Part shown: one piece after another, positions 37,058 through 46,332 of the stretch | How positions within the stretch are numbered: position 1 is the first letter of the stretch | How the letters are laid out: each line of letters starts with the position of its first letter | Assembly: GCF_000022525.1 (NCBI RefSeq) | Contig: NC_013009.1 | Coordinates: 248,001-312,000, forward strand | Direction of reading: 5' to 3' | DNA: 64,000 bases | DNA from: Neorickettsia risticii str. Illinois | Lineage (GTDB): Bacteria; Pseudomonadota; Alphaproteobacteria; Rickettsiales; Anaplasmataceae | Program-made: the position numbers and the translations under genes | The notes under the pieces: model-generated | Seen by the model: the letters and a program-made list of their open reading frames with translations, nothing else | Database searches by the model: none | Told to the model about the DNA's origin: nothing

Positions 37058-39505
37058 ATGTCAGAAGAATTCCCGCCCGCAATGAAGCGGTATTTGGAGG
37101 TCCGGTGCCAATACCCGGATGCGGTTATTTTCTATAGAGTAGGTGATTTTTACGAAATGTTTTTCGAAGATGCACGCGAGGTATCTGCTCTACTGGGGTT
37201 ACATCTTACTCGAAGGGGTACGTACAAGGGAAAAGATATTCCGATGTGTGGGGTGCCGGTTTCTTCTTATGAAGTTTACATAAACAAATTAGTAAAGCTG
37301 GGTCGTAAAGTTGCTATCTGTGAGCAATTGGAAACAGCAGAAGAAGCGAAAAAACGTGGTGCTACGGCTATAGTCCGAAGAGATGTGGTTCGGTTGGTGA
37401 CTCCTGGGACACTGACTGAGGATAATCTTCTTGTAAGTGGGGAGAACAATTATTTATTTTGTGTTGCTCCTGGAAAAAATGAGATTGGTATAGCGTGGCT
37501 GGATATTTCTACAAAGAAGATTGTATTCACAAGTGCTAGTCCAGCTTCTTTAGAGAGTTATCTCGTTAAAACTGAGCCCAAAGAGGTATTACTTCCAGAT
37601 ACAATTGATTCAGAACTAAGAAAACTTATAGAACAACACAATATCCATATAACGAGACGTCCTAATAACCTTTTTCAATTTGAGTATGCCGAAAACGAAT
37701 TGAGAGGGTTTTATAATGTTCTTCAATTAGGTTTTATGGATGCTAGATCTCCATGCGAAATTGTCGCTTGTGGTGCTCTGATTGCTTATGCACGTGCAAC
37801 GCAGATGGGGGAGCTAAAACAGTTGGAATTTCCCAAACGGTATGAGAGGGGCCACTATCTTGAGCTGGATGCATCAACTGTCCGAGGTCTGGAGTTAATA
37901 GAATCACAAACACCAGGTGAGAAGAATAGTCTACTACAAGTAATTGATCAGACTTGTACAGCTGGAGGTAAGAGGCTTCTAAAGAGCTATATCGTTTCTC
38001 CTTTGATATCGGTTGAAGAAATTCAAACCCGTCAAGACAGGGTGGAATTTTTCTTTATACAAGAAGAGTTGCGAAAAAAGGTGCGTACCGAACTTTCTAA
38101 CATTCCAGATGCAGAGCGAGCACTGTCGCGCATTGCACTGAATCGTGGAGAGCCAATCGATTGTCTTGCTGTGCTTTCCTGTATGAAAGCGTCGCTTTTA
38201 CTTGCTGAGCACTTTTCTTCTTTTTTAAAGGACGATTATATCAGAAGCATATATGATAAGTGTGCACCAAACGATGAATTAATGGAGACTTTGCGTACTG
38301 CATTTCTACCAACTTCTAACAGAAAAGTAGACGGTCCGTTTCTGGATCCTACATATCACCCAAAACTTCTAGAGTTGAATATGTTATCCACCAACGCTGA
38401 TGTGGTGATGAATGATTTGTTAATCACATACAAAAGAAATACTGGGATTAACTCTTTGAAATTGGGTAAGAACAACCTTATAGGCTACTATGTCGAGGTT
38501 CCTAAGTCTGCGCCGGTTCTTGATAGTAAAGTTTTTATTCACAGACAATCCTTGTTGAACAATATACGCTATACAACGCTTGAGTTGCAGAATTTGGAAG
38601 CACAGATAGCAAAAGCAAACGAGAACTACAGAAAGTTAGAATTGGAACTTTTTAGGGAACTTTGTGAAAAAATTCTTGCATCTGAGAGTCCACTGAAAGA
38701 AATGATAGCAGCGATGGCAGAACTGGATGTTATAGTTTCCTTTGCCGAGATCGCTGTTCAAAGAAAATATGTGCGTCCACAGGTTGATAATAGTAACGAA
38801 CTGCGCATTTCTGGGGGTAGACACCCATTTGTAGAACAGGTGAATGCATTTGTGCCAAATGATCTAGCTTTTACCTCCGAAGAGCGTGTGTGTGTCTTAA
38901 CTGGGCCTAATATGGCTGGAAAAAGTACTTACCTGCGTCAAAATGCATTGATAACTGTACTGGCTCAAATGGGATCGTTCGTACCAGCTGATTCTGCTCA
39001 CATCGGTGTTGTAGATAGAGTTTTTAGTCGCATTGGTGCGTCTGATAATATTGCCAGGGGGAAGTCAACGTTTATGGTGGAGATGATGGAGACAGCAAAT
39101 ATAGTTAATAATGCGACGTGCAGGTCTCTTGTGATCTTAGATGAGGTTGGGAGAGGCACGTCTACTCTAGACGGTATCTCAATCGCACAAGCCGTTCTTG
39201 AGTATTTGCACGATTCAGTAAACTGTAAGACCATTTTTGCAACTCATTACAATGAACTTTGTGATCTGGAAAGTAAACTTCCACGGATGAAGTGTTACTC
39301 AATTGAAGTAAAACGCTGGCGAGATGAGATTTTTTTAATGTATAAAGTTGTTCCTGGGCGAGGTGATAAGTCGTATGGAATACATACAGCAATGCTTTCT
39401 GGTATTCCCGAATCGATTATCCGTCGCGCAACTGAAATAGCAAAGGAAAAGAATCTCAGCATGGAGAGTTCTCTTTCTAATGAAAGGATCAAAGTGAAAC
39501 ACTAG
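37058..39505 (+). CDS. mutS: DNA mismatch repair ATPase MutS
   Basis: Recognises mismatches. The 815 residues contain the N-terminal clamp with the mismatch-stacking Phe in GDFYEMFFEDA, domains II-III, and the ATPase with Walker A GPNMAGKSTYLRQ, LVILDEVGRGTSTLDGISIAQA and IFATHYNEL. Length and order are normal, slightly short at the C-terminus, which lacks the E. coli tetramer-forming tail. Mismatch repair normally counters homopolymer slippage at replication, relevant to the A-tract frameshifts noted elsewhere. Confidence 0.97.
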   Translation: MSEEFPPAMKRYLEVRCQYPDAVIFYRVGDFYEMFFEDAREVSALLGLHLTRRGTYKGKDIPMCGVPVSSYEVYINKLVKLGRKVAICEQLETAEEAKKRGATAIVRRDVVRLVTPGTLTEDNLLVSGENNYLFCVAPGKNEIGIAWLDISTKKIVFTSASPASLESYLVKTEPKEVLLPDTIDSELRKLIEQHNIHITRRPNNLFQFEYAENELRGFYNVLQLGFMDARSPCEIVACGALIAYARATQMGELKQLEFPKRYERGHYLELDASTVRGLELIESQTPGEKNSLLQVIDQTCTAGGKRLLKSYIVSPLISVEEIQTRQDRVEFFFIQEELRKKVRTELSNIPDAERALSRIALNRGEPIDCLAVLSCMKASLLLAEHFSSFLKDDYIRSIYDKCAPNDELMETLRTAFLPTSNRKVDGPFLDPTYHPKLLELNMLSTNADVVMNDLLITYKRNTGINSLKLGKNNLIGYYVEVPKSAPVLDSKVFIHRQSLLNNIRYTTLELQNLEAQIAKANENYRKLELELFRELCEKILASESPLKEMIAAMAELDVIVSFAEIAVQRKYVRPQVDNSNELRISGGRHPFVEQVNAFVPNDLAFTSEERVCVLTGPNMAGKSTYLRQNALITVLAQMGSFVPADSAHIGVVDRVFSRIGASDNIARGKSTFMVEMMETANIVNNATCRSLVILDEVGRGTSTLDGISIAQAVLEYLHDSVNCKTIFATHYNELCDLESKLPRMKCYSIEVKRWRDEIFLMYKVVPGRGDKSYGIHTAMLSGIPESIIRRATEIAKEKNLSMESSLSNERIKVKH

Positions 39506-39803
39506 TGAGGGATAGTACGTATCATTTGTTCTTAAATTTTTTGAATTTCTCTTGAATCAATGTGGGTTACTGGTGGGCGAGGGGGTATTTTTTAGGTTAT
39601 TAATTTAGAGAAGGAGTTATTCGCGTAGCATGTGCAACTAGAATCCATATTGAAAGCGTTTATTTTTCCTTTGTGATCACTGTGGCAGGCAAATATAGTG
39701 GCAGTTGTTACACAGTAGCGTCGATATATGACTGTTTAATTTTGAAATTGCGCTTTTCCTGATATACATTTTAGAATCCACCTAACTTAATCCTTTGCAT
39801 CGG

Positions 39804-40457
39804 ATGATCAAGATTTCCCCCTCCTTGCTGTCAGCTGATTTTTTAAATCTACATTCTGACGTGAAACTGCTAGAAGAGTCAGGGGCCGACTCGATTCACA
39901 TTGATGTGATGGATGGGCACTTTGTACCGAATTTCACTTTTGGACCTGTCATAATAGAGCAAATAAAGAGAATCACATCAATTCCTATTGAAGTACATTT
40001 AATGATCCTGAATGCTGAGCAGACTTTTCAGGACTATATCAATGCAGGAGCGGACACCATTTTTGTGCACAGTGAAGCATGTTTTCACTTGGATAGGATG
40101 GTGAATGCGATAAAAAGTCAGGGTGTCAAAGTAGGTGTTGCGTTAAATCCAGCTACCTCTGAGGAAGCGCTCAGATATCTATATAACTCGATAGATGCGG
40201 TTTTGATCATGACTGTGAATCCAGGCTTCGCATCTCAGACTTTTCTTACATCCCAGCTTGATAAAGTGGGTTTGGTACGACGTCGAATAGTTGAACTTGG
40301 TGTTTATGTAACCATTGCTGTCGATGGTGGAATAAATGCCGAAACAGCAAATCTTGTAGTCTCTGCTGGTGCCGAGACACTTATTACAGGATCGTATCTT
40401 TTTTCTAATAGAAAAAATCTTGGCGCTAAGATTGCATCATTACGTTCACTGGTGTGA
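39804..40457 (+). CDS. rpe: Ribulose-phosphate 3-epimerase
   Basis: Interconverts ribulose 5-phosphate and xylulose 5-phosphate in the non-oxidative pentose pathway. About 217 residues of TIM-barrel with family motifs IKISPSLLSADFLNL, SIHIDVMDGHFVPNFTFGP, VHLMI, LIMTVNPGFASQTF and VDGGINAETA. The ATG is chosen over a TTG three codons upstream. About 298 bases separate it from mutS; no gene is seen there, and a TTGAAA with a nearby TATACA box is at best a weak promoter. Confidence 0.95.
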   Translation: MIKISPSLLSADFLNLHSDVKLLEESGADSIHIDVMDGHFVPNFTFGPVIIEQIKRITSIPIEVHLMILNAEQTFQDYINAGADTIFVHSEACFHLDRMVNAIKSQGVKVGVALNPATSEEALRYLYNSIDAVLIMTVNPGFASQTFLTSQLDKVGLVRRRIVELGVYVTIAVDGGINAETANLVVSAGAETLITGSYLFSNRKNLGAKIASLRSLV

Positions 40458-40604
40458 TTTTACCTGTGTTGGCTTTTATATGTCTTGATGATAAAACGTA
40501 GTTTCTACGCCAGTGCGCGCATGTTATTTGAGAACCGTGTTTTATTGTGGAGTTGCATGCTGGCAGAACGCGAAATATATTCAACGTGTAACTGTTTCAC
40601 AGCT

Positions 40605-41393
40605 CTAAAAGTTTGGAGTATGTAACCCAGCTGGTGAAAGAGTGAAGATTTCGTATCCGGTTTGGGTTACTCCGATAGTGTGTTCGAATTGAGCTGACAG
40701 CGACAAATCCTTTGTTCTGACAGTCCATCCATCTCTCCGATCGAGTATTACATCAGCTCTACCAGCGTTTATCATTGGCTCGATAGTGAAAAACATTCCG
40801 GGTGCCATAATAAGAGCACTATTTTCATCTGATGCATAATGTACAATATTTGGGGGTGCGTGAAACGTTTGTCCTATACCATGTCCACAATACTGGTAGA
40901 CTATTGAGTATTCGTATTGCGAGATGTGTGCGTTTATTGCATGACCAATTGCGTTAAATGGGATGCCTGGTTTAACCGCTGAAATGCCGGCCATCATCGC
41001 CTCATAAGTGGCTTTACACAGTCTCACTGCTTTGATAGAAGGTGTTCCAACGAAGTACATCCGACTTGTATCGCCGTGCCAGCCATTAAGAATAACTGTG
41101 ACATCTATATTGAGTATATCTCCATCTTTTAGAGGTACGGCATCTGGGATGCCGTGACAGACAACATTATTCTTGGAGGTGCATATCGACTTTGGAAAGC
41201 CTTTGTAATGCAATGGCGCAGGAATAGCACCTGCAGCAACTATAAATTCGTGACATAAGCTGTTTAGTTCATCAGTTGTAACACCTGGTTTTACATAATC
41301 GGTAATGTAATCCAGTACTTCTGCGGCTAAGTGGCCAGCTTTTCTCATGGATTCAAAATCTTCCCCTGAGTGTACCTTTATTCCTGTAACCAT
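40605..41393 (-). CDS. map: Methionine aminopeptidase, type I
   Basis: Removes the initiator methionine. From the ATG giving Met-Val-Thr-Gly-Ile-Lys the protein has ~262 residues, matching alphaproteobacterial enzymes whose N-terminus aligns at GEDFESMRKAGHLAAEVLD. Metal and substrate residues are visible: HGIPD, DGDILNIDVTV, GHGIGQTFHAPPNI, and the acidic TIEPMI and QFEHT ends. The open frame extends 32 codons further up with no ribosome site. Confidence 0.94.
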   Translation of the reverse strand: MVTGIKVHSGEDFESMRKAGHLAAEVLDYITDYVKPGVTTDELNSLCHEFIVAAGAIPAPLHYKGFPKSICTSKNNVVCHGIPDAVPLKDGDILNIDVTVILNGWHGDTSRMYFVGTPSIKAVRLCKATYEAMMAGISAVKPGIPFNAIGHAINAHISQYEYSIVYQYCGHGIGQTFHAPPNIVHYASDENSALIMAPGMFFTIEPMINAGRADVILDRRDGWTVRTKDLSLSAQFEHTIGVTQTGYEIFTLSPAGLHTPNF

Positions 41394-41598
41394 AAACTTA
41401 GTAGATCTTTTCCCAATTGTGAGTTCTGTTAATTCATAATCATGTACCGAACTATTAACCTCTTTTTGCCATGCGACATAACTACACAACTGCGTGACCA
41501 GCTAATGTGTGATGCTAAACATTTTAGTTTCCTTACAAATCTCGATGTAATAGAACGTGCCACTTCAAAGAGGGGTACATAACTTCAAAAGAATATAC

Positions 41599-42126
41599 CT
41601 AAATTTTTTCTGCGATGAAAATTCCAAGTCTGCAACCTAGACTTACAACTCTTGTGATGATGGAATGAAATGGTGCTTTTTTTGCCTCATTTGCCAATCC
41701 TATGTCTTTATGCTCAAGTTCTTCTTGGTGAAATTGGATAATCTTTTCTAAGAGTTGATGCTCATTTGGTTTAACCTTGGCGAGAAACTTTATTTGTTTT
41801 TGGTAATGTTTATCTATTGTGTCCTCAATTGCGGCGGTAAAAGACATTGCAACTTGGACGCCCGCCTTAGCACTTAGGTATCCCACCCCAAAAGCAACGC
41901 CTTTCCAAACTCCTAATAGAATAGTTGGCCTAGCCCTCAATTGAATAATTTGAGAATGAAAAAACTGTAGATGCTTTTGTTCGGTTTTCATCATCTCGTA
42001 AATCAATTCTCTTTTCTCTGGATTATTTTGAAGGCCACGCAATTGGCCTCTGTAAATATAGACAGCAGCTGATTCACCTGCATGGTTTACTCTCAATATT
42101 CTGTCAATTAGTGGATCGGCTTTCAT
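41599..42126 (-). CDS. coq7: Demethoxyubiquinone hydroxylase Coq7
   Basis: Di-iron monooxygenase of ubiquinone synthesis. The ~175 residues contain iron-ligand motifs VNHAGESAAVYIYRGQ, MKTEQKHLQFF and QFHQEELEHKDIG, and the AFGVGYLSAKAG hydrophobic hairpin thought to touch the membrane. The ATG lies inside the 3' end of dsbB (23-base overlap), so the two are coupled. The presence of an oxygen-dependent hydroxylase implies aerobic ubiquinone synthesis. Confidence 0.93.
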   Translation of the reverse strand: MKADPLIDRILRVNHAGESAAVYIYRGQLRGLQNNPEKRELIYEMMKTEQKHLQFFHSQIIQLRARPTILLGVWKGVAFGVGYLSAKAGVQVAMSFTAAIEDTIDKHYQKQIKFLAKVKPNEHQLLEKIIQFHQEELEHKDIGLANEAKKAPFHSIITRVVSLGCRLGIFIAEKI

Positions 42127-42601
42127 TTTTAATACACACAAAAATTACTAAAAGTGCACTTCCTAGAGAATACAACAGATTTAAATAAGTCAAACGTATT
42201 CCAAGTAATTTTTGTGGATCATCACAACGTACTATTTCATTTGTGGCAATTTGTTCATACAGATTAGCAATGTTAAGTGTATCACGGTATGTGATTGCAC
42301 AATTTTCTGCCATGGTGAAAATGTGCATCTCTATTCCTATGTGGTAGAGCGTTATCAGTGTGCCTGAAAGAAGGGATGCCACAGCAAAGTAGATGAGGAA
42401 GCGATTTCCATTTTCCGTTAAAAGAAGTCCGATTGCTATTATCGTACTAACAAAATAAGGCCATCTCTCATATATGCAAAGGGCACACGGATAATAATGA
42501 AATCCATATTGCAAGATTACAGCTAGGAACAGGGCCAGCAAAGAAGGTACAAGAAGCGTAACCGCGACCAATCTGGTTGAGGATAGGAGATGCTTATGCA
42601 T
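42104..42601 (-). CDS. dsbB: Disulfide bond formation protein DsbB
   Basis: Inner-membrane quinone reductase that reoxidises DsbA. The 165 residues have four hydrophobic helices, the first periplasmic cysteine pair in YPCALCIYERWPY and a second pair (Cys in MAENCAITY and in VRCDDP). Quinone is its electron acceptor, which suits its overlap with coq7. DsbA is not in the window. Confidence 0.92.
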   Translation of the reverse strand: MHKHLLSSTRLVAVTLLVPSLLALFLAVILQYGFHYYPCALCIYERWPYFVSTIIAIGLLLTENGNRFLIYFAVASLLSGTLITLYHIGIEMHIFTMAENCAITYRDTLNIANLYEQIATNEIVRCDDPQKLLGIRLTYLNLLYSLGSALLVIFVCIKNESRSTN

Positions 42602-43111
42602 TGCTCTAGTATACTATATACGTATTAATTTAAATATTAAACCAAAGTACTTATTAATTTGACAAAGAGTTGAATGATATACTCTTGTGGCACCTTAGGA
42701 GGTTAAGAAAATCAAGCGTTATGGTAGCATTGTGTAGGTAATTTTGCACCATAGTTATGGGTATAAAGCTCTGTGATACCTCGTGTCTGCTAGCTTACCT
42801 TATAATAAGCCCTGCTTAAACACATGTGTCTGCATGTCCAAACCCGGTTTACCACTAAAGAGCACTATTCAAATTTTAACGGCGTTATTCTTGTGTTTTG
42901 CGGAAAAAGAGTGCTTTCCACGGAACAAAAAGCACTTTCAAAGTTATACTGCCGTAGATTTTACGGGGAATATGTGGATCATCTGGTACTGTTGTGATCA
43001 ATCTGAGTTATGTGTACTTCCCTTTTTATCAACGGAGAGAAAAATCATGATAAGCAGAATGTAATCATGAGGTAGGTATGCTATAATCCTTTAGTTTTTG
43101 GTGTTGTTTGC
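42602..43111. other. 510-base divergent gap between dsbB and rpoH
   Basis: The longest gap in the window. It holds an AT-rich stretch next to dsbB, a TTGACA hexamer at 42659-42664 with a TATACT only 13 bases later, and the rpoH promoter listed separately. A 93-codon GTG frame (42783-43064) is Cys-rich and has no family features; I do not call it. A small RNA in the middle is possible but not recognised. Confidence 0.4.
43079..43087 (+). promoter_or_regulatory. Extended -10 promoter of rpoH
   Basis: TG-C-TATAAT, a perfect extended -10, ends 25 bases before the rpoH ATG. No good -35 is present, as expected when an extended -10 is used. The short leader leaves little room for the RNA thermosensor known from E. 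coli rpoH. Confidence 0.55.
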
Positions 43112-43978
43112 ATGAGAGAGCTCTCATTACCCGTTGATAATTCTGAGTTTGATGCCTATGCACGGAAGATCTTAGCGATTCCGATACTGCAGGAGGAAGA
43201 GGAACGCGACCTTATAGATAGGTGGTTTCTTCATAGGGACATTTCAGCTGCTCAGAGGCTTGTTGAAGCCTATTTGAGGCTGGTAGTGAAGGTGACTGTG
43301 CGATTTAGGAATTATGGTTTTCCTCTTATGGATCTTGCTTCTGAGGGAAACATTGGTCTGATGAAGGCTATAAAAAATTTTAACCCGACGCTCGGGCATG
43401 GAATCGCTACTTATGCAATATGGTGGATAAAAGCTGCTATAAACGAGTATGTCATAAGGTCTTGGTCTATAGTGAAAATTGGTACGACAGCTGCTCAGCG
43501 TAAACTCTTCTTTAATTTGCGCAAGCTGAAGAATTCTGGTAGTGTTGCCGGCCTGGACGAGCACCAGGTGGTGGGGAAGATTTCAGAAATGCTTGAAGTG
43601 TCAAAAAATGATGTAGAGGAAATGGAAAGAATTCTAAATGTTCGGGATGTTTCTTTGAATATGCAGTTGGGCGAGGATGGTAGTTCAGAAGTTCACGATC
43701 TTATTCCTTTTCCAGAAGCAAATCAGGAGGCTGTTCTTTCAGAAACACGGGAGAGACAGATGAAAAATCGGTTACTTTATGAGGCGGTTGAATCACTTGA
43801 AGCGCGTCATAAAGAGATTTTTGTTGCTAGAAGCCTGAGTGCAGTTCCTAGGACGCTTAAAGAACTTGGTGAGAAGTTTTCTATTTCTCAAGAGAGGGTT
43901 AGACAGATACATGCTCGGGCGATGAAGAAAGTGGCGGAATATGTGGAAGAACATGGAAGAAAACTTGGGATAGTATAA
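43112..43978 (+). CDS. rpoH: Heat-shock sigma factor RpoH (sigma-32)
   Basis: Directs transcription of chaperone and protease genes (targets likely include clpA and lon). The 288 residues contain region 2 ([48 protein letters not shown]), the QRKLFFNLRKLK RpoH box, and region 4 with a helix-turn-helix (TLKELGEKFSISQERVRQIHARAM). The gene ends six bases before ftsZ, so they are probably cotranscribed. Confidence 0.95.
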   Translation: MRELSLPVDNSEFDAYARKILAIPILQEEEERDLIDRWFLHRDISAAQRLVEAYLRLVVKVTVRFRNYGFPLMDLASEGNIGLMKAIKNFNPTLGHGIATYAIWWIKAAINEYVIRSWSIVKIGTTAAQRKLFFNLRKLKNSGSVAGLDEHQVVGKISEMLEVSKNDVEEMERILNVRDVSLNMQLGEDGSSEVHDLIPFPEANQEAVLSETRERQMKNRLLYEAVESLEARHKEIFVARSLSAVPRTLKELGEKFSISQERVRQIHARAMKKVAEYVEEHGRKLGIV

Positions 43979-43984
43979 CCGAAC

Positions 43985-45103
43985 ATGACCTTGCGTTTAT
44001 CTGTACCGTTAGAACAGAATCAGCGTCAGAGCTTGCTTTGTCCCAAAATAGCGGTTATCGGGGTCGGTGGGGCAGGTGGTAACGCGATTAATAATATGAT
44101 TAACTCGGGCCTCCGTGGTGTTAAATTTATTGCTGCGAATACTGATGCACAAGCTCTTGAGCATTCTCTTGCTGATCTGAAGATTCAATTGGGTGCTAAT
44201 CTTACAAAGGGGTTGGGAGCTGGATCCATACCTGAAATCGGCAGGCAAGCAGCAGAAGAGTCCATTAATGAGCTTGCTGAGGCCATAGAAGATACTGATA
44301 TGCTATTTATCACTGCCGGTATGGGCGGTGGTACCGGTACGGGTGCAGCAACGGTGATAGCAAGATTGGCAATGGAGCGAAAAGTTCTGGTCGTGGCAGT
44401 TGTGACGAAACCTTTTTATTTTGAGGGTGCTCGCAGGGCTAAGGTGGCTGAGGTTGGGCTTGAAGCGTTAAGGAGGGTAGTGGATACCTATATAGTGATT
44501 AATAATCAAAATCTTTTCAGGATAGCGAATGAAAAAACAACGTTTGCGGATGCATTTAAAGAGGTTGATAAAATCCTCTATTTTCATGTGAGAGAAATAA
44601 GTAGCTTGATGGTTAATCCAGGGTACATTAACCTTGATTTTGCAGATGTCCGTTCAGTCATGAGCAAGATGGGCAAAGCTCTTATGGGGACGAGTGAGGC
44701 TTCGGGCGAGAATAGGGCAGTTAAAGCAGCTGAGAATTCTATAGCGAATCCGTTGTTGGATAATCTTTCTGTGCAAGATGCAAAAGGTATTTTGATTAAT
44801 ATTACTGGTGGTCCCGATATGACGCTTTTTGAGGTAGATGCAGCTGCAAATTGTGTCAGGGAGAAAGCTAGTGAAAATGTTAATATAATTTTTGGCTCTA
44901 CTTGTTCGGAGTCCATGAGTAATGTTGTTAGGGTCTCTGTTGTTGCCACTGGAATTTCTCCAGATCATGGTGAATTGAGCGAGACAGCGGATCTAGATGA
45001 GGAAGGTTTTTCTGGGTGGAGAGAGGAAAAATCTGACGAGCAGAAAAAGATGGAGTTGCTCGAGATTCCGGCTTTTGTCCGCAGAGTAAAGAAGAAATCT
45101 TGA
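43985..45103 (+). CDS. ftsZ: Cell division GTPase FtsZ
   Basis: Tubulin-like protein that forms the division ring. The 372 residues contain [17 protein letters not shown], the GTP-binding GGGTGTG at 114-120, and the NxDFADV synergy loop ([11 protein letters not shown]). A short acidic linker then leads to the C-terminal peptide EIPAFVRRV, the FtsA/ZipA-type tail, meaning it still carries a membrane-adaptor site. The variable linker is much shorter than in free-living Alphaproteobacteria. It lies directly downstream of rpoH and not in a dcw cluster. Confidence 0.97.
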   Translation: MTLRLSVPLEQNQRQSLLCPKIAVIGVGGAGGNAINNMINSGLRGVKFIAANTDAQALEHSLADLKIQLGANLTKGLGAGSIPEIGRQAAEESINELAEAIEDTDMLFITAGMGGGTGTGAATVIARLAMERKVLVVAVVTKPFYFEGARRAKVAEVGLEALRRVVDTYIVINNQNLFRIANEKTTFADAFKEVDKILYFHVREISSLMVNPGYINLDFADVRSVMSKMGKALMGTSEASGENRAVKAAENSIANPLLDNLSVQDAKGILINITGGPDMTLFEVDAAANCVREKASENVNIIFGSTCSESMSNVVRVSVVATGISPDHGELSETADLDEEGFSGWREEKSDEQKKMELLEIPAFVRRVKKKS

Positions 45104-45434
45104 TTTTTTCTTGTGCATTCTAATCGTGTTTTGTAGGGTTCGTTTTTGCGGTCTTGTCGAATGGCGCTCTCCTGGTTTACCGTGCTTATTTGTTTCGTTT
45201 TCTCTCTTGAAATAATTTCATTTTTTTCATAGTGTGTGCAATTTTCTAGTCTTTGTTAAGATGTCGCGGCCCAGACAGAAAACTCTTGCGTGGTATGTAG
45301 TGTTCTGACACACTTCTTCTTCGGGTTCAAATTATTATTTTTTTGTGTCCGGAGAGATTCCAGATGTACTTTTATTGGTTTTCGTAATGTGATCTTTTTG
45401 CTAATCTTACCCTTTGGGTTGAGTGTTTTTAGAG
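45104..45434. other. Intergenic region between ftsZ and the hibernation factor gene
   Basis: About 331 bases, T-rich on the plus strand. No ORF longer than a 15-codon frame at about 45260 and no RNA family recognised. A TTTGTTAAGAT sequence near 45256 might act as a -10 region, without a clear -35. Confidence 0.35.
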
Positions 45435-45995
45435 ATGAAAGTAACAGTTTCTGGGCATGGTTTTGATTTAGGTTCCAGCTTATCTGAGTATATCACTGAT
45501 CGGATTCTTTTCAGTGTGAAGAAGCATCTCACACAAGCTGCAGGTGCTCGTGTTTCGCTTTCTAAGGAGGGACGCTTCTTTCACGTAGATGTAATCGTAA
45601 ATAGCCCTATATCGCTAATCAAAGCAAGTGGTGAGTCTCATGATCCGTATCTAGCCTTTGATAATGCTTTTTCAAAAATATTATTAAAGTTGCGTCGGTA
45701 CAAAGATAGATTGAAGGAGCATAAATCGGAGGCCAAGTGCAGCATGAAATTTGCTCTACATCATCATGAGTATGAAACACAAGGGCCGAGGGCTATTCTT
45801 GTTAAGGAGGAGAAAATTCATCTTAGGCAGCTTTCTCTAGAGGAAGCCATAATGCATATGGACCTTATGGCACTGCCGGCTTTTGTTTTTATTAATCTTG
45901 AAACGAATAAGTTGAATATAATTCATAAAGAAGATAATTCAAAAGAGACTATCCTTCTTCTAGATACAAACCAAGAGTTTAAAGAGATAGATTGA
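45435..45995 (+). CDS. hpf: Ribosome hibernation promoting factor, long form
   Basis: Binds idle 70S ribosomes and promotes dimers. About 186 residues: an S30AE/YfiA domain (MKVTVSGHGFDLGSSLSEYI to ~105), a linker, then the C-terminal domain (~residues 120-186) with LSLEEAIMHMDLMALPAFVFINLETNKLNIIH, which drives dimerisation in long HPF. An ATG is used in preference to a GTG four codons before it. In an intracellular pathogen with distinct stages it may serve the resting stage (inference). Confidence 0.92.
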   Translation: MKVTVSGHGFDLGSSLSEYITDRILFSVKKHLTQAAGARVSLSKEGRFFHVDVIVNSPISLIKASGESHDPYLAFDNAFSKILLKLRRYKDRLKEHKSEAKCSMKFALHHHEYETQGPRAILVKEEKIHLRQLSLEEAIMHMDLMALPAFVFINLETNKLNIIHKEDNSKETILLLDTNQEFKEID

Positions 45996-46332
45996 TACTT
46001 GGTGGCAAAGTAATTGATGATTTGGGTTACATACTGCTTGCTGGGGTGGTGACAGATGGATAGGTTCTTGTATATATTCTTTTTTCTGCTATAGATGAGG
46101 AGGTTAAAGACAAAAGTTAATGATAATTTTTGGCTCGGTTTTTGGGATGTTTGCTAAAGAAGGTAATATGTACCAGTGATGAGCACCTTATGTGTGAGGA
46201 CGCTCTCCGGGGTGTCTTTTCCTGCGGTTCCACCTAGCCGGAAAGAGGGTAGGAGGTTCTGTGCGGGTTGCAGTGGGAAGCAGATAAAGCGAGGGTTCAA
46301 TGCATGCGGTGCTGCTATCTATCGCAGATGTG
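45996..46332. other. Convergent gap between hpf and tyrS
   Basis: Holds the terminator at 46197-46220. The last ~110 bases (46221-46332) are more GC-rich than other gaps and contain short complementary arms (CCTA/TAGG; AGATA/TATCT), so a small structured RNA is possible. It does not match SRP, RNase P, 6S or tmRNA signatures that I know. No ORF. Confidence 0.35.
46197..46220 (+). terminator. Rho-independent-like terminator
   Basis: AGGACGCTC pairs with GGGTGTCTT (G-U pairs allowed) around a short TCCG loop and runs into four T residues. It lies about 200 bases after the hpf stop, in the right orientation to end that transcript. The T run is short. Confidence 0.45.

Noticed and set aside
42659-42683. 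TTGACA ... TATACT as a promoter
   Set aside because: Spacer of 13 bases is too short for sigma-70.
42783-43064. 93-codon GTG frame between dsbB and rpoH
   Set aside because: Cys-rich, no ribosome site, no family features, overlaps the region leading to the rpoH promoter.
46221-46332. Possible SRP, RNase P or tmRNA gene
   Set aside because: The conserved sequence words of these RNAs that I know are not present; left as unexplained.
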